Source of the DNA: Valencia hispanica
Taxonomy: Eukaryota > Chordata > Actinopteri > Cyprinodontiformes > Valenciidae
Direction: 5' to 3'
NCBI GenBank assembly: GCA_963556495.2
Contig: OY747703.1
Span: 28,148,296 to 28,212,295 of the forward strand
DNA length: 64,000 nucleotides
Both the position numbers and the translations under genes were made by a program. The notes under the pieces were generated by a model. It was not told the origin of the DNA. It saw only the letters and a program-made list of their open reading frames with translations, and searched no databases. Below, in pieces: positions 1-10,964 of the stretch (positions are counted from its first letter, which is position 1; each line of letters begins with the position of its first letter).

Positions 1-1517
1 AAATTACACATTTTACCTACATATTTCTTCTGACTGGAATACATTTTTTCATTGATTACTAAGGGCATATATAAAATGACATACAGTCTTTTAATAAAAT
101 GTAAATATAAAAATGTACATATAACAATTAATCTAACACTTCTTTTATGTTGTCTTTTTACAGTTAGAAAAAAAAAAGACTTTTTAGTTCTTAGCCTTAT
201 AAAATCTTCAATCTAAATCTGCTGGGAGTATGGATATTTTTGGACTTAATTGTATTCAAATCAGCAAAGAGAAATATTTCACCAGATTCCTAATTAACAG
301 ATTTTTCAAATGTTTCTGTGAATGATGGTTATAATTTATTTTTGTATAAACACGTCTATCAGTAGCCTGCTCCATATGAATTCTTCTAAAGATACAGATA
401 TTAGAGATAATCTTGAATTTTTTTGCTGTTTGTTTGTCACCCTTGGATGCTTTAAAGTAATTCTTTAGAAGAAAATAACAAGGACACGACTGCTGATATG
501 TGACACGTGTGTCACAGTTGTGACTGGTGTGACTCAGATGGTAAAAATTCAGCACACTTGACACCTGATGGTTCTGTTCTCACCTTTGTGACTCCTAAAA
601 AAATCATGCATGAACGCACAAATGTGTGCACACACTAACGAAAGTCAAAATGGAATAACAAGCTCTCTCTAACTCTCCAGAGTTATTTTGGCAGACACCG
701 ATGAACATGGAATGAGTCGGAACACCTTTAGATTTCCATTAAACGAGAAGCTGTGAGGGAGGGGATGATGTCTGGACCCAATGGTCTGTGATGACTGCAA
801 AGCCTGAACGAGGGAATGATACATGGGATTAGAAAAGGGATGATGATGTTATGGGGTATCCACAGGGACAGTGATTAAACTGTCTTCTCTGTTGTTATCA
901 ACAGTAAGAGAATTTCCATCTCCAATTTTTTGTCACAGCATTTTACTCGTACAGGCTGACTCTACAAATATTTAACCTCCCTCGCATTTTCTGCCTCTTT
1001 TTCTTTATTCCCCATCTTTGTTTTTCTGGTTTCTATGCTTTAGGTATATTAACTCCTGAGAGTTGCATCAAAGCTAGATCATAGCAACTCCAGCAAAATC
1101 CACCCAAACTCCAATCCTCTGCTTACCCTGTCAACCTGCTTCCCACTGTGTCTTTGTTATGCCAAACAAATCTAAAGGCTTGCAACATACGTTAAGCAGT
1201 TATGACTTTGCAGGGGGAAAGGAACAACCAAGGGCTCCATATAAAGAATGCTTGGGTTAAGTGTAAACAGACTCGTCATGCTGACAAAATCAATACCTAG
1301 TGATGATCATCGTTAAAGTCTCTTCAATGGCATGCAAAGAAATGTGTTTAGATTCAGTATTCTGTCAAATCCTGCTGAAGGAGAAAATCATTCTTAATGC
1401 CATGGGGTATAAATGATTTAAACATCCCAAATGTGTCAGTGTTTTAGTAAATGGAAAGGCAGTGAGCGCAGCCTTCATCAACTTCTTAGAAGTCTCTTTC
1501 ACTCAGGCTCCTTTTCT
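1..1517. other. Unassigned AT-rich sequence
   Basis: I recognise no gene, repeat family or RNA here. A minus-strand reading frame of about 100 codons (256-564) has no recognisable domain and no flanking splice or promoter context that I can support. The sequence is ordinary AT-rich intergenic-like DNA. Confidence 0.5.
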
Positions 1518-1585
1518 CTTGCTTTTTTACCCACTCTCTGCTTCCCAGCATCTTGCTTTTTTATCCACTCTCTGCTTCCCAGCAT
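1518..1585. repeat. Two-copy tandem repeat, 34-bp unit
   Basis: Two adjacent 34-bp units begin with CTTGCTTTTTTA and end with CTTCCCAGCAT. They differ by about one base (ACCCAC versus ATCCAC). The units are pyrimidine-rich on the plus strand. This is a simple local duplication, and I see no function for it. Confidence 0.85.
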
Positions 1586-1746
1586 CTTCTCAGCTTGCCA
1601 CTTGCTTCACCTTTATCTCCAAATGGAACATTTATAATTAGAGCCAATGAAACATTGCTTTTGCTTTCACAACTTTTTAGCAGCTAACTTCCTGTGGCTG
1701 TTGAAAATAGGAATGTGTTAGATGAATAAATGTGTGCATTTAAGCC

Positions 1747-2580
1747 TTAAAGAGTAACTAAACCCCAAAACAACTTTTGTTTTGCTTCTAAACTGTATAA
1801 ATGGGTCTTTACCAATGCAGGCTTTCAGTTTCTGGGGATTTTTTTACATTTTGGTGTTAACTTGTTTAATTCTACACCTTTTGGTCTTAAAACGTCTTAG
1901 TGCTGCCCCCTTAGGGTTGAACGGTGGCTACTGCATTTGAATTTTGTGATTGGTGGAGAACGGTACATCGCTACGTCACAGGCATTGCCTATGTCACAGC
2001 AGCCATGGTCTCACAGACACGCCCCGTGGGTTTGGGTAAAAAACTATCAGACATACCGCCCCTCCCCCTCGTGGCGAGTTTGGAGTGTGATTGCGTTTTT
2101 CAGGTTACCATTATTATCACATTAGCACTTAGTTAGCATAGCTAACATACTGTTTTGAACATTAGCCTATGTTAGCATTACCACTCAGAGACCGGACCCA
2201 TCCTGTCTCTCTTTCCCTCAGCAGCAGCGCCAGCCTCGGGCAGCGCTGACTCAGCGCCCCGAGCCAGCGGCTCTAATTGATACAGCTCGCGGCCGCTGAG
2301 TTCCATAAAGCCTCCCTCTACTCCTCCGGTAAAGCGGCTCCGGTGACGACGGAGGAGATCCGCTGGTTCAGGGCGCTGAGTCAGCGCCGCCCGAGCTTGG
2401 TGCTGCTGAGGCAGAGGAAGACAGGAGGAGTCCGGTCTCTGAGTGGTAATGCTAACATAGGCTAACTTTTAAATCAGATGAATGTTGATCAGATCGATCA
2501 GTCGCAAAACTGGCAACGTCGCTTTGGTCACTGTCCATGTTTCAGTGTCACATTAAGCGAGCTGTCACTGTCCTCCTCCA
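1747..2580. mobile_element. TTAA-flanked MITE-1, copy A (right end missing)
   Basis: The copy starts at a TTAA (1747-1750) followed by AGAGTAACTAAACCCC, and is collinear with the complete copy at 22415-23264. Similarity runs through the GC-rich core and stops near 2580, just after the GAGCTGTCACTGTCCTCC stretch, so the right terminal repeat is lost. TTAA target sites with short terminal inverted repeats point to a piggyBac-type non-autonomous element; that class assignment is inference. The small open frames inside (1924-2136, 1937-2125, 2277-2465) are not conserved in the other copy and are not genes. Confidence 0.8.
2166..2461. repeat. Long imperfect inverted repeat (hairpin) inside MITE-1 copy A
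   Basis: The outer arms 2166-2197 and 2430-2461 are perfect 32-nt reverse complements, starting CCTATGTTAGCATTACCACT on the left. The pairing continues inward through the CCTCAGCAGCA and GCGCTGACTCAGCGCC blocks with mismatches, leaving a loop near 2315. A transcript of either strand could fold into a stem of more than 100 bp. The second copy keeps the same structure (22718-22740 with 22969-22990). Confidence 0.9.
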
Positions 2581-4244
2581 TAATTAAAGAGGTTTTTGGC
2601 TTGCTTAAAACTAATATCAGTCATCTAAGTACAGTGGTTTATTATGGTCAACACTACTGCACAGAAGTGGGAGACCAGCGCAACACATGGGAACACCAAG
2701 GATAAATTTTTACAGAACATAACTCCAATGATGACTACCTGTGGGGTGCTGCAGATTTCTATAAATGTTCCACTAAATTGCTCTGTTGCTAACCCGTTCA
2801 ATGGTCTCTTGCACTGAGAAACTTGCTAATACTTGTTCTTTTTTTAAATATTATTGGTCACTCTGAGTTGCATACTGTATGCATGGTGCAGGTGAACGCT
2901 TTCTCCAACCCCGATTGCTTGCATTAGCCACAGAAAGGAAATAGAAGGCAAATATGAGCAAGTCAGAAAAAGCCAGTCCGTTCTACATCTAAGAGAAAAT
3001 TAGAATTAATGGTCTTGCCTATCTTGGCTTGTGACCGTCCATAAATCATAAAGCCATGTTGATCCATAACTTTAACTAAAAACTATGTGAATTTGAATTA
3101 AAACAAGTTTTATTAATCAATATGTAAAGTAAAGAAGAAATGTGATCATTTCAACCCATTTTTGACCAAGAAGCGGCACCTTAAATGCGCAGCATTTAAA
3201 ACTCTGTTTATTACCACAGCAAGCCATCTTTGTCCAATTAGTGCACAATTAACATCCGGACACAAGTACACATTGCAGGCGTAATCGTCAGAAACAAAAT
3301 AGCTAAGGCTGTTAACAAGATGCTTGATGAGGCTGTGGTCTTACCTGGAGCGAGCGGGGGGTGGGGTTGCTAGCCTTTACAACTCATCTGAGACCTGTCA
3401 ATCAAAAGGACACATACTATATTATTCATCATTTGAAGCTTAAATTGCATCTAAAAACGGATGAGTTATAAAAAAAATCACCCTCCTCAAAGTTGTTTAT
3501 TTCTGCTTTGAAGTTGTTATTTTAACATTGGAGTCAATGGGAACTTGCTCCTTTTTTTTTCTCCCTTGGTTCAAAGGCAGCATAAGAGTTGTGTTGCTGT
3601 TAATCAATCAGAGGAGAGACGTTTGCATATCATGAATAATAATGAGTAACACTCGTAATCCTGATGTTTCCCCCCCCACCTACTCCTCCAACAAACTTCA
3701 ACCTCCTGAAACAGGGGTGAGAGAGCATTTGTTCCACAGAAAAAGCTAGAGACTACTGCGAATTACCAAAAACTGCTAATCTTTTTTTCAAAATAAAAGT
3801 TTAATAAATGTCACACTGGATTTTAAAACAATCTATTAATTAATAACTATCCAGTTCAGGTTTGACTATTTAACAAAACTTTTTAATTCATAGGTGGAGA
3901 CAATCAAATGCAGTCCATTTTCTTTGAAAACACAGTGGAATAGCCCCTTACTTCAGAGCCAAATCAGTCTTTCAATCATATACGAACTTCAGTGTGTTTA
4001 GTCAGACACAGTTTGTGGCCGTATTATCTTACAGTTGCTTACAATGTGTAAAATGCAAAAAGACACTTACTCCCCAATTGACTAACAAGTATCAAAGTGC
4101 TTTTGCTCCTTCCCCTAGGCGGTGCTACCCTGGGCAGTGAGCCTTTTCACCCATACCAAAAACCATCACCAAGTCCTGGCTTGTTTGTTAAATTTGTATT
4201 CTATTTTAATGTTTTTACATTTGCTTTATCCTCTAAATCCTCAA
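2581..4244. other. Unassigned sequence
   Basis: No gene or classified repeat is recognised. Phrases such as ACATTGGAGTCAATGGG near 3525 look like those in common fish non-autonomous DNA elements, but I find no terminal repeats or second copy in the window to define one. Confidence 0.4.
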
Positions 4245-4315
4245 GACACAGAGGATGTTCCGTTACTGGGAGCATCATTCCAGTCGATGCCCCCCATACA
4301 ATAGAGCATTGAAGC

Positions 4316-4548
4316 TGTTGAGGCTATGGCCTTTACTGAACGAACTGGATCTCCCAGCATCCTTTAACTGAACGAACTGCATCTCCCAGCATCCGTTGCG
4401 CTGCTCTCAACCCATTCTCATTGGTCTGTGGCCAGTGATGACATCACAGAGTTGATAAAAGGCAGCGTGAATATTGAAATCTTCGTCTTTTGGTCCCCAA
4501 GCGGTGCCGTAAGGAGACGCTTTAATCCACTGCTAGCATTTTCCCTTC
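4316..4548 (+). repeat. 5' LTR remnant
   Basis: The remnant matches the start of the 3' LTR at 7003 almost base for base: TGTTGAGG, the CTCCCAGCATCC block, the CCAGTGATGACATCAC block, a TATA-like GATAAAAGGCAGC, then GGTGCCGTAAGGAGACGC. It carries two copies of the ~32-bp block (4332-4362, 4363-4394), whereas the 3' LTR has one. Similarity stops after GCTAGCATTTTCCC, and the rest of the LTR plus the leader and primer-binding site are deleted. Confidence 0.9.
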
Positions 4549-4750
4549 AGGAACAAGGAACAAGGTTGGAGGTGGGTCCAGGAAACAGAACAAGTTCCCT
4601 AAACAGAACCAGGGGGGTGGAAACTGGCATAACTCAAAACCCAAGCTGACAGACTACACCCAGTCTGAAAAAGGTCCACCCCGTCAGCACCAGGTCAAAC
4701 ATAAGAGCAACTTTGAAGGTAAGGCTAATAGTAACACAAAAGAGACATAG
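4549..4750 (+). pseudogene. gag C-terminal remnant of the LTR element
   Basis: A frame running to the TAG at 4748-4750 encodes a Gly-, Asn-, Lys- and Gln-rich basic tail (for example NWHNSKPKLTDYTQ), as expected for the end of a Gag nucleocapsid region. No CCHC zinc knuckle is visible. The protease frame opens at about 4705 in the -1 frame, so the two frames overlap by about 45 nt. That fits a gag-pro frameshift design or a simple indel. Identification rests on position and composition only. Confidence 0.45.
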
Positions 4751-6036
4751 AATATGTTTGTCGTAGGTTTTTCTCTGAAGCAGTCGAGCAGCTGAGAAAT
4801 CCAGTCAGCTCAAAAGAGACACCTCAGCCTCGAGACGGGCCAGACCAGAAACCACCGTCTGCATCACTAGGCGTGGATCCGATTCCTACAGCTACAGTCT
4901 ATGTAATCAGCTGGGGGAACGCAAACTCAACACCTCAGGAGCTCACTGGGACTCCCCCAGTGGACACATCACAAACACCATTTCTCACATGTCTTGGTGA
5001 ACTAACTCACCAGAACCATGCACGTCGCCTTTACTGTTAGACCATTGTAGGAGGGTGCATTCAGGCTTACGCCCTGCTGGACACAGGTTCAGAAATTAGC
5101 TTAATGTGCTCAGCTTTGTTTGAACAGGTTACTCAGGCCATGATTTCATTAGGTAAACCATTCCAGCTTGAAAGCTGCGATGTTCAAATCACCAGCTACA
5201 CACAAAATCAGTCATGCATCACTAAGCGGGTGTGGCTGGACATCACTTTTCAAGACATGACCTTGGTTCACCCAGTCTATGTCTGCACAATAGACACAGA
5301 GCCTCTCCTCATTGGACAGGACCTGCTCGAGAGGCTGGCTCCTCTCATCGACTGCCAGCAGGGGAAACTCTGGGCCCAGGTGGAGGTGCCAAAGCCACTA
5401 AGCACAGACAGCAGGCACCCAGCTTCCAACCATCAGGTAGCCAGCTTAGAGGAGCCCAGAGAACCCTTCCTGATTAACCCTGAAGTCATGCTGTCAGGCC
5501 TGCCCATCCCTCAGGCCTGCCATGCTGCTAGTGAGAATAGCATGCTGATACCACCAAGAACAGCAGGGGTGGCAATACGCTTAGCAGTGATGAAAGGCCA
5601 ACAGCCATTGGGTAAGCAAGCGTTTTTCCAGCCACTCCCCTTCTTCCTGGAACTGAACCTTGTTGTTTGTGGTACACCCATTCTTGAGTTGAACAATCGT
5701 TCAGCCTACCTGCTGGTTGAAAATCCAACCCAAGTTCCAGTCCCGGTGACAGCCAGAAAGCCTCTTGGCATGCTTATAGACTGCTCATTTCATGATTTCG
5801 AACTTTCAGACCCCGTCATATGGGATCTGCCTCTGTTCATGAATAACAAACAGTCCTCTTCAGACATGTTGTTCACATTCCCTTCCAAAATGATCACGGT
5901 AAAGCGGCACGAAGCTTTACCTGAGGAGTCCATCTGCAGCGCCACCTTAAGGCCCGAAGGTGACCTAATGGTGCACGCGCTGACGACTCATCCAGCTGAG
6001 CGCAGAATCCTGTGGGATTTCCAGAAACTGTGGTGA
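4705..6036 (+). pseudogene. Retroelement aspartyl protease region (broken)
   Basis: The frame contains LLDTGSEISL at ~5074-5103, the classic active-site triad region of a retropepsin, and LLIGQDLLERL at ~5311-5343, which matches the second conserved retropepsin motif (ILG/LIG-D-LL). Only one Asp-Thr-Gly is present, as expected for a homodimeric retroviral-type protease. An in-frame TAG at 5038-5040, just upstream of the domain, separates it from the upstream part of the frame, so the uninterrupted frame starts at 5041; the first ATG (5104) lies after the active site. About 200 residues follow the protease with no recognised domain and no RT motif before the TGA at 6034. The family role would be processing of the Gag-Pol polyprotein. 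Confidence 0.75.
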
Positions 6037-6569
6037 AGACGCAGGAACATGATCCCAACTTTCACCTCATCCAGAAGCTGGTGATTAACCGTTCACCAGC
6101 AGACATGATGCTGCCACCACCAGGGGCACCATGGGCTGACCTAACAGACCAAAAGGGGGTCATCTTAACCCACACCCATGACTTTTCTCCATGTGACCAG
6201 AAGAGCCCCAAAGCCTCATGTGATATCTTCCAACAGGTGACATCCTGGCTTCCAAAGGCTCACATGACCGAGACCTGCACCCAAGGATGCTTATCCTGCG
6301 GCCAGCTCCAGGGATCCCAGCTGAGCAGAGATCCCTCTCTGCGAAAGGGGGTCAGATTACCTTGGATGCACCTGAATCCAGCAGGAGACAACAAACACCT
6401 GCTGACAGTCACATGCAGCTTCATCAGAGGTGATTTAGCCCCTCCTAAACTGAATGATACAGCAGTCATGAAAGCTGCTCTTTTGTTTAACCAAGGTAAG
6501 TTTCACCTCAAGGTCTCCTCCCTGGAGACGGAGCCTGTGTCCACACCAGTGGAAAAGGGGGACCAGTAA
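6012..6569 (+). pseudogene. Unidentified internal frame of the LTR element
   Basis: A 185-codon frame overlaps the end of the protease frame by 25 nt in another phase. I recognise no RT, integrase or envelope motif; there is no hydrophobic membrane segment and no DDE or YxDD pattern. It has several Cys residues (CTQGCLSCG near 6277-6303). It may be a frameshifted continuation of the pol region, or part of a later internal gene joined by deletion. About 430 bp of non-coding sequence separate it from the 3' LTR. Confidence 0.4.
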
Positions 6570-6990
6570 ATAGCGTTAATGGAACAGGTGCATGCTTCAA
6601 AACCAACCTATAGCATGCACTAACAACTAATTACATCCATAATTTTTGTTTTGTTCTATAGAAATCTGAAGACGCATAGATTAACACCTTTCAGGCTACA
6701 GTAGTAACCATAAATACATTCTAAGTGAATTAAAATAACCCTTTCAGGTTTTGCAATTTCTCTCTCAGGAAGTGGTTAAGTGATGAGTGACACATTGGTA
6801 TCATTTAACACAAGACTTCATTAGAGAAGCTTATTTATCTGCACACTACCTCACTAAGTGATGGTACATTTATTCTAGTCGCGATTTAGAAATCCTACAG
6901 AAACTCCTTAAACAGAGACTGTTAGAAGCACAATCTAAAACCCTTCAGGACACAAAAGTGCCTATCAATCTACGTTCTACTCTAATTAAC

Positions 6991-7002
6991 AACAAAGGGG
7001 GA
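6991..7002 (+). promoter_or_regulatory. Polypurine tract of the LTR element
   Basis: AACAAAGGGGGA lies immediately before the first base (TGTTGAGG) of the 3' LTR. This is the expected position and composition of the plus-strand primer used in reverse transcription of LTR elements. Confidence 0.75.
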
Positions 7003-7991
7003 TGTTGAGGATATGGCCTTTACTGAACGAACTGGATCTCCCAGCATCCGTTGTGCTGCCCTCAACTCATTCTCATTGGTCTGTGGCCAGTGATGACATC
7101 ACAAAGTTGATAAAAGGCAGCGCGAATATTGAAATCTTCGTCTTTTGGTCCCCAAGCGGTGCCGTAAGGAGACGCTTTAATCCAATGCTAGCATTTTCCC
7201 TGTTATTCTTGGTCGTCTGTTGCTGTACACCGACCCTGAATGTGCATGCTTTTTGTGTTTAATTATTTGGCTTTGGTTGCAACCAGAAGCAGTATATTAT
7301 ATTGTATTATTTCCTGGCTTGTTTATTGTCCGCTGCGGTCGGCGCGTGTCTGTTTAGACAGGTTGCGCGGACTCAGTAGATCTCCTTTCTCCGTCACCCC
7401 GTTTCCTTTGTCCAAGCCACCATTGCTAATGAAACTAGCCTTTGTTGAATTGCCTCGCGGTCTTCCTTTTTCTTCCTTTGGGAACCGATCGCGCCAATTG
7501 ATAAGGCTTGAGTTATTGATCGCATTGAAGGGGTGAGCTGAACCCCCCCTCATCCGCTCGCTGTCTCCCACACACACACACACACACAGCCGCACACACG
7601 CACACACACACACACGCCCCCTTCCCTTGACGTTAACTTTGTTCTATATTTTTGCATGCGTTAGAATAGATGGAAATTATGAATTAAATGTAATCTGTAA
7701 AGTGACCTATTTCATCAATAAATTCCCTTAAGTAACGAGAAGTTTCCTGTGGTATTTCAGTGTGTGCTGTGAAGTTTGTTTTAACCCCGCGGACGAACTC
7801 TACGCCTTTTCAGAGACTGACTGACTGATTTAATTAAAATGATCGCATTTATGAGATTGGTGCCCCTATATCTTTAATAAACAGGTTAAACTCGAACGTC
7901 ATCAATAATTATATTAATATTAAATTATTGATTATAATTACTGATGCTCAGAAAACCAGACAACAACTTTTTATTATTGATAGTTACAACA
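7003..7991 (+). repeat. 3' LTR
   Basis: The 989-bp LTR runs from TGTTGAGG to TTACAACA. It contains one CTCCCAGCATCC block, a TATA-like GATAAAAGGC near 7110, a CA-rich microsatellite (7568-7616) and AATAAA signals near 7714 and 7876. It aligns with the reverse-oriented solo LTR at 46121-47533 but lacks a ~370-bp segment present there (roughly 46900-47273). Confidence 0.9.
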
Positions 7992-8397
7992 AAGCTAAGC
8001 AGGATACCAGACCAGGTGTAGCTTCTATGGAGATAAAAACACTGAGAAAAAACAACAGCCGTCCAACAGCCTATAGCAGCATAACTACAGAGATAGCTCA
8101 GGATGACATAAGCCACTCTAACTATAAGCTTTATCAAAAAGGAAAGTTTTAAGCCTGGCTTTAAAAGTAGACAGTGTCTGCCTCACCGATTAAAACTGGG
8201 AGCTGGTTCCACAGGAGAGGAGCCTGATAACTAAAAGATCTGTCTCCCGTTCTACTTTTAGAAATCCTAGGAACCACCAGTAAACCTGCAGTCTGAGAGC
8301 GAAGTGCTCTGTTAGGAACATATGGAACAATCAGATCTCTGATGTATGATGGAGCTTGATTATTAAAGAGCTTTGTATGTAAGAAGGAGGATCTTAA

Positions 8398-8942
8398 AGC
8401 TACATTGTGTATTTTTCTGAGTTAATTCTTAGCAAAAACCCCTTTGTTCTTTCAAACATATATGTGCTCATAGATGTGTAATTACTTCCACCTACTAATG
8501 GAAGTATTCTTGTAAGTGTAGAATCTGCTATTCAGAATACATACGAGCGAGTCGCTCGAATGGGTGAATCCATGTTGAGCCTCCATCTTTAAAATACATT
8601 CGCAAAACGAGGGACATTCCTGGAAATTCTAGCTCCGCCTTTCGTGCTTTGGCTACACTCAGTTGCACCGTGACGAATGCCCGAGGGAGACTGTCTACGC
8701 GCGACGTCTGACTATATTACTAAATGTAATGTAGTTTTCTAAAGTAACCTCATCACTGGAAGGAGCACTGGAGGAAGTCGTAGTACTGGAAGCCATGTTA
8801 ACCTTCGCATGAAACAGCCACCGTAGGAGTTAAAACGCGCTCGGAATGGGAGGTTGGGAGGTGGGGCTAGAACGTAATATTCAGTTGGTTGGTCATATAG
8901 AATTTCACCACTAGATGGAAGCAGATCTTACACAATGCAGCT
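8398..8942. mobile_element. TTAA-flanked MITE-2 (545 bp)
   Basis: The terminal inverted repeat is AGCTACATTGTGTA on the left and AGCTGCATTGTGTA on the right when reverse-complemented. TTAA duplications flank it at 8394-8397 and 8943-8946. It interrupts the L2-A fragment exactly: removing the element and one TTAA restores GGATCTTAAATTCTATTCTG, as in the other LINE copies. No coding capacity is seen. A piggyBac-type non-autonomous element is the likely class, from the TTAA target. Confidence 0.9.
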
Positions 8943-9607
8943 TTAAATTCTATTCTGGATTTAACAGGGAGCCAATGAAGGAAGGCTAAAACAGGAGAAA
9001 TGTGATCTCTCTTTTTAATATTCATCAGAACTCTTGCTGCAAAATTTTGGATCAAATGAAGGCTTTTAATTACATTTTGTGGACTACCTGATAGTAAAGA
9101 ATTACAGTTCTAGTTTAAGCAATATCCCAGAGGTGAAAGAAAGAAATCCTAAAAACCTGTTTAATATGGGATTTGAATATCATGTCTTGGTCAAAAATAA
9201 GGCTTAGGTTCTTTACGGTATTACTGTAGGCCAAATGAATACCATCCAGATGAAATGATTGACTAAGCAGTTTAGAGCTTCTGGTCCAAAGACAGCAACT
9301 TCTGTCTTGTCAGAATTGAAAAGCAGAAAGTTTAGAGTCATCCATGTTTTTATGTCTTCCAGACATACCTGTAATCTACCTAACCGACTGGATTCATTAG
9401 GATTTATGAATAAATATAGTTGTTTCCTTGGCACAGAAGCCTGTGGTACTCTACAAGTAACCATTGAGTGTGAAGAAGATTTATCATTAACCTGAACAAA
9501 CCGGAATATGTCGGACAAATATGATTTAAACCAGCCTAGTGTTGTTCATTTGATCCCTGCAACATTTTCAAGCCTTTCTAAGAGAATATTATGATTGATT
9601 GTGTCAA

Positions 9608-10964
9608 CAAATGTGATGTCAGTGATTTTCTAATGTGAACAAGCAAAACTATTCATTCTCAAGCTCTTTCTTTTTTCATCAGTGAAATAATTAGATTTTT
9701 CTGAACAAAGACAAAAGACAACATTATTTTAAGTCTTCTCACAAGTATGATCGGTGTTGTAACTACCCTGGTGAAGTCTAGAGAGAGGTGTTGACCTTAG
9801 GAAAAAATATTACAGTAAATGTCACACTTCTTGTTTATTTTTTTGGAGTTTCAAAACTCATACAAAATATACAGAGGAGTCATCAATACACAGCACAAGC
9901 AAACTGTCAGCTCTTTTTAAGGCTTGTGCAAACTAGAGGCAAGACAAATCTCCAAAAATGTTAAGATTCAGCAGTGATGCTCTAATGTTACCATTGCATA
10001 ACGTTGTAGCAGAAGATATGGGGGTGGTGGCTGACGAGTCGGCTGGGCTCTATTCAGGTTCAGAAAGTAACAACAACGCAGCACATAATGAAGTGGTGAT
10101 TTGAAGCCACTTCATACCCACAGACCGAGAGAGTGGCAAGCACTCACCTTTTGACAAGAGCCATCAATCTAAGGCACTGGATGACATTTTGGCAGCACTG
10201 TGACCTTTTGGAAATTCACATGTCAACAGGGAGGTGGATATTGGGGGCAAATAAGTACCTAAAGTTTTCTGGAAGCTTTCTGCATGAATCATAGTTTTAA
10301 CACTTTGCTTTATATAAAAAAGTAGTCCTCCATGAAACCCTATTATCATCTAATAGCTTAGTAACTAATACAATAATATGAAGAAAAAAGCTAATAAAGA
10401 TAGTAAATTATATTGATAAGGAATGTGCTTTTTAAGTAAAGTTTCTTCAGTTAATTAAGTTACATCTTATAAATTAATAAGAGCACCAATTTTTAGCTAT
10501 AAAAAAAAATATAAATTTGTATCCTTCTGTATCTTTCGCCTGCAAACTCAACATGCACCCGCCCATTTTGAGGACTGCATAGTCGCTGATTGTGAAGCTA
10601 TTTGGACTTTGTCTCTAGCAGGTATTATTACCATATCCCTGCTGGGAAATAATGTATATCATTTACATTTATGAGGATCAGTGAGGCTTTTCCAGCATCT
10701 GTCACTGCTGTATTAATCAATATTCTTAGACTAATAAAGCATAACATCATGTGTGATGTGAGAGGTGTTTGCCAGTAGTGGCAAATCAACAGTGAATTGT
10801 CTCTTGGCTCTGGTGTATCCTTCAGTTTTTATACAGTTCTTTCCATCCTTCAGTTGGCTGTATCAAGTAATTTATTAGACTCATTGTCACTGTTCTCTAC
10901 AACTGGAATAGGTTTAAATTCTCCGCTGCATTATAACAGCATAAATAAATAAGGTGTTATACCA
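9608..10964. other. Unassigned sequence
   Basis: AT-rich DNA with no recognised gene or repeat copy. Short frames in this interval have no domain signal. Confidence 0.45.

Larger units (their letters stand above)
4316..7991 (+). mobile_element. LTR retroelement, internally deleted copy
   Basis: The element starts TGTTGAGG and ends TTACAACA, so its termini form the short inverted repeat TGTTG/CAACA. It is flanked by a 4-bp direct repeat AAGC at 4312-4315 and 7992-7995. The 5' LTR is reduced to ~233 bp and the 3' LTR is 989 bp. Between them lie a gag-like remnant, an aspartyl-protease frame and an unidentified frame. No reverse transcriptase box, RNase H or integrase motif is visible, so most of pol is missing and the copy cannot move on its own. 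A 4-bp TSD fits gypsy-type or endogenous-retrovirus-type elements, and I cannot decide between them. It lies inside a minus-strand L2-A fragment and is therefore younger than it. Confidence 0.9.
4245..9607 (-). mobile_element. L2-A LINE 3' fragment, split by two later insertions
   Basis: Three collinear minus-strand pieces form one LINE: 4245-4311, 7996-8393 and 8947-9607. They match the 3' UTR and reverse-transcriptase C-terminal half of the full copies at 14721-19075 and 49680-54553. The copy is truncated at both ends. The frame at 9213-9518 resembles the RT from the SDRFQFVH region to the EVAVFGPE region, but a deletion removes the YADD catalytic box: the VPQ motif runs almost directly into QLYL. 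An LTR element (4316-7991) and a 545-bp MITE (8398-8942) sit inside it. Removing each insertion plus one TSD copy restores the LINE order exactly. It is a dead copy. Confidence 0.9.

Noticed and set aside
256..564. A 102-codon minus-strand frame
   Set aside because: No domain and AT-rich composition; consistent with a chance frame.
1924..2465. Three short frames in MITE-1 copy A
   Set aside because: Phase and stops differ in copy B, and the region is a hairpin-containing non-coding element.
7323..7613. The minus-strand frame through the CA repeat near the 3' LTR
   Set aside because: Cys/Val-rich translation of a microsatellite; it lies within the LTR.
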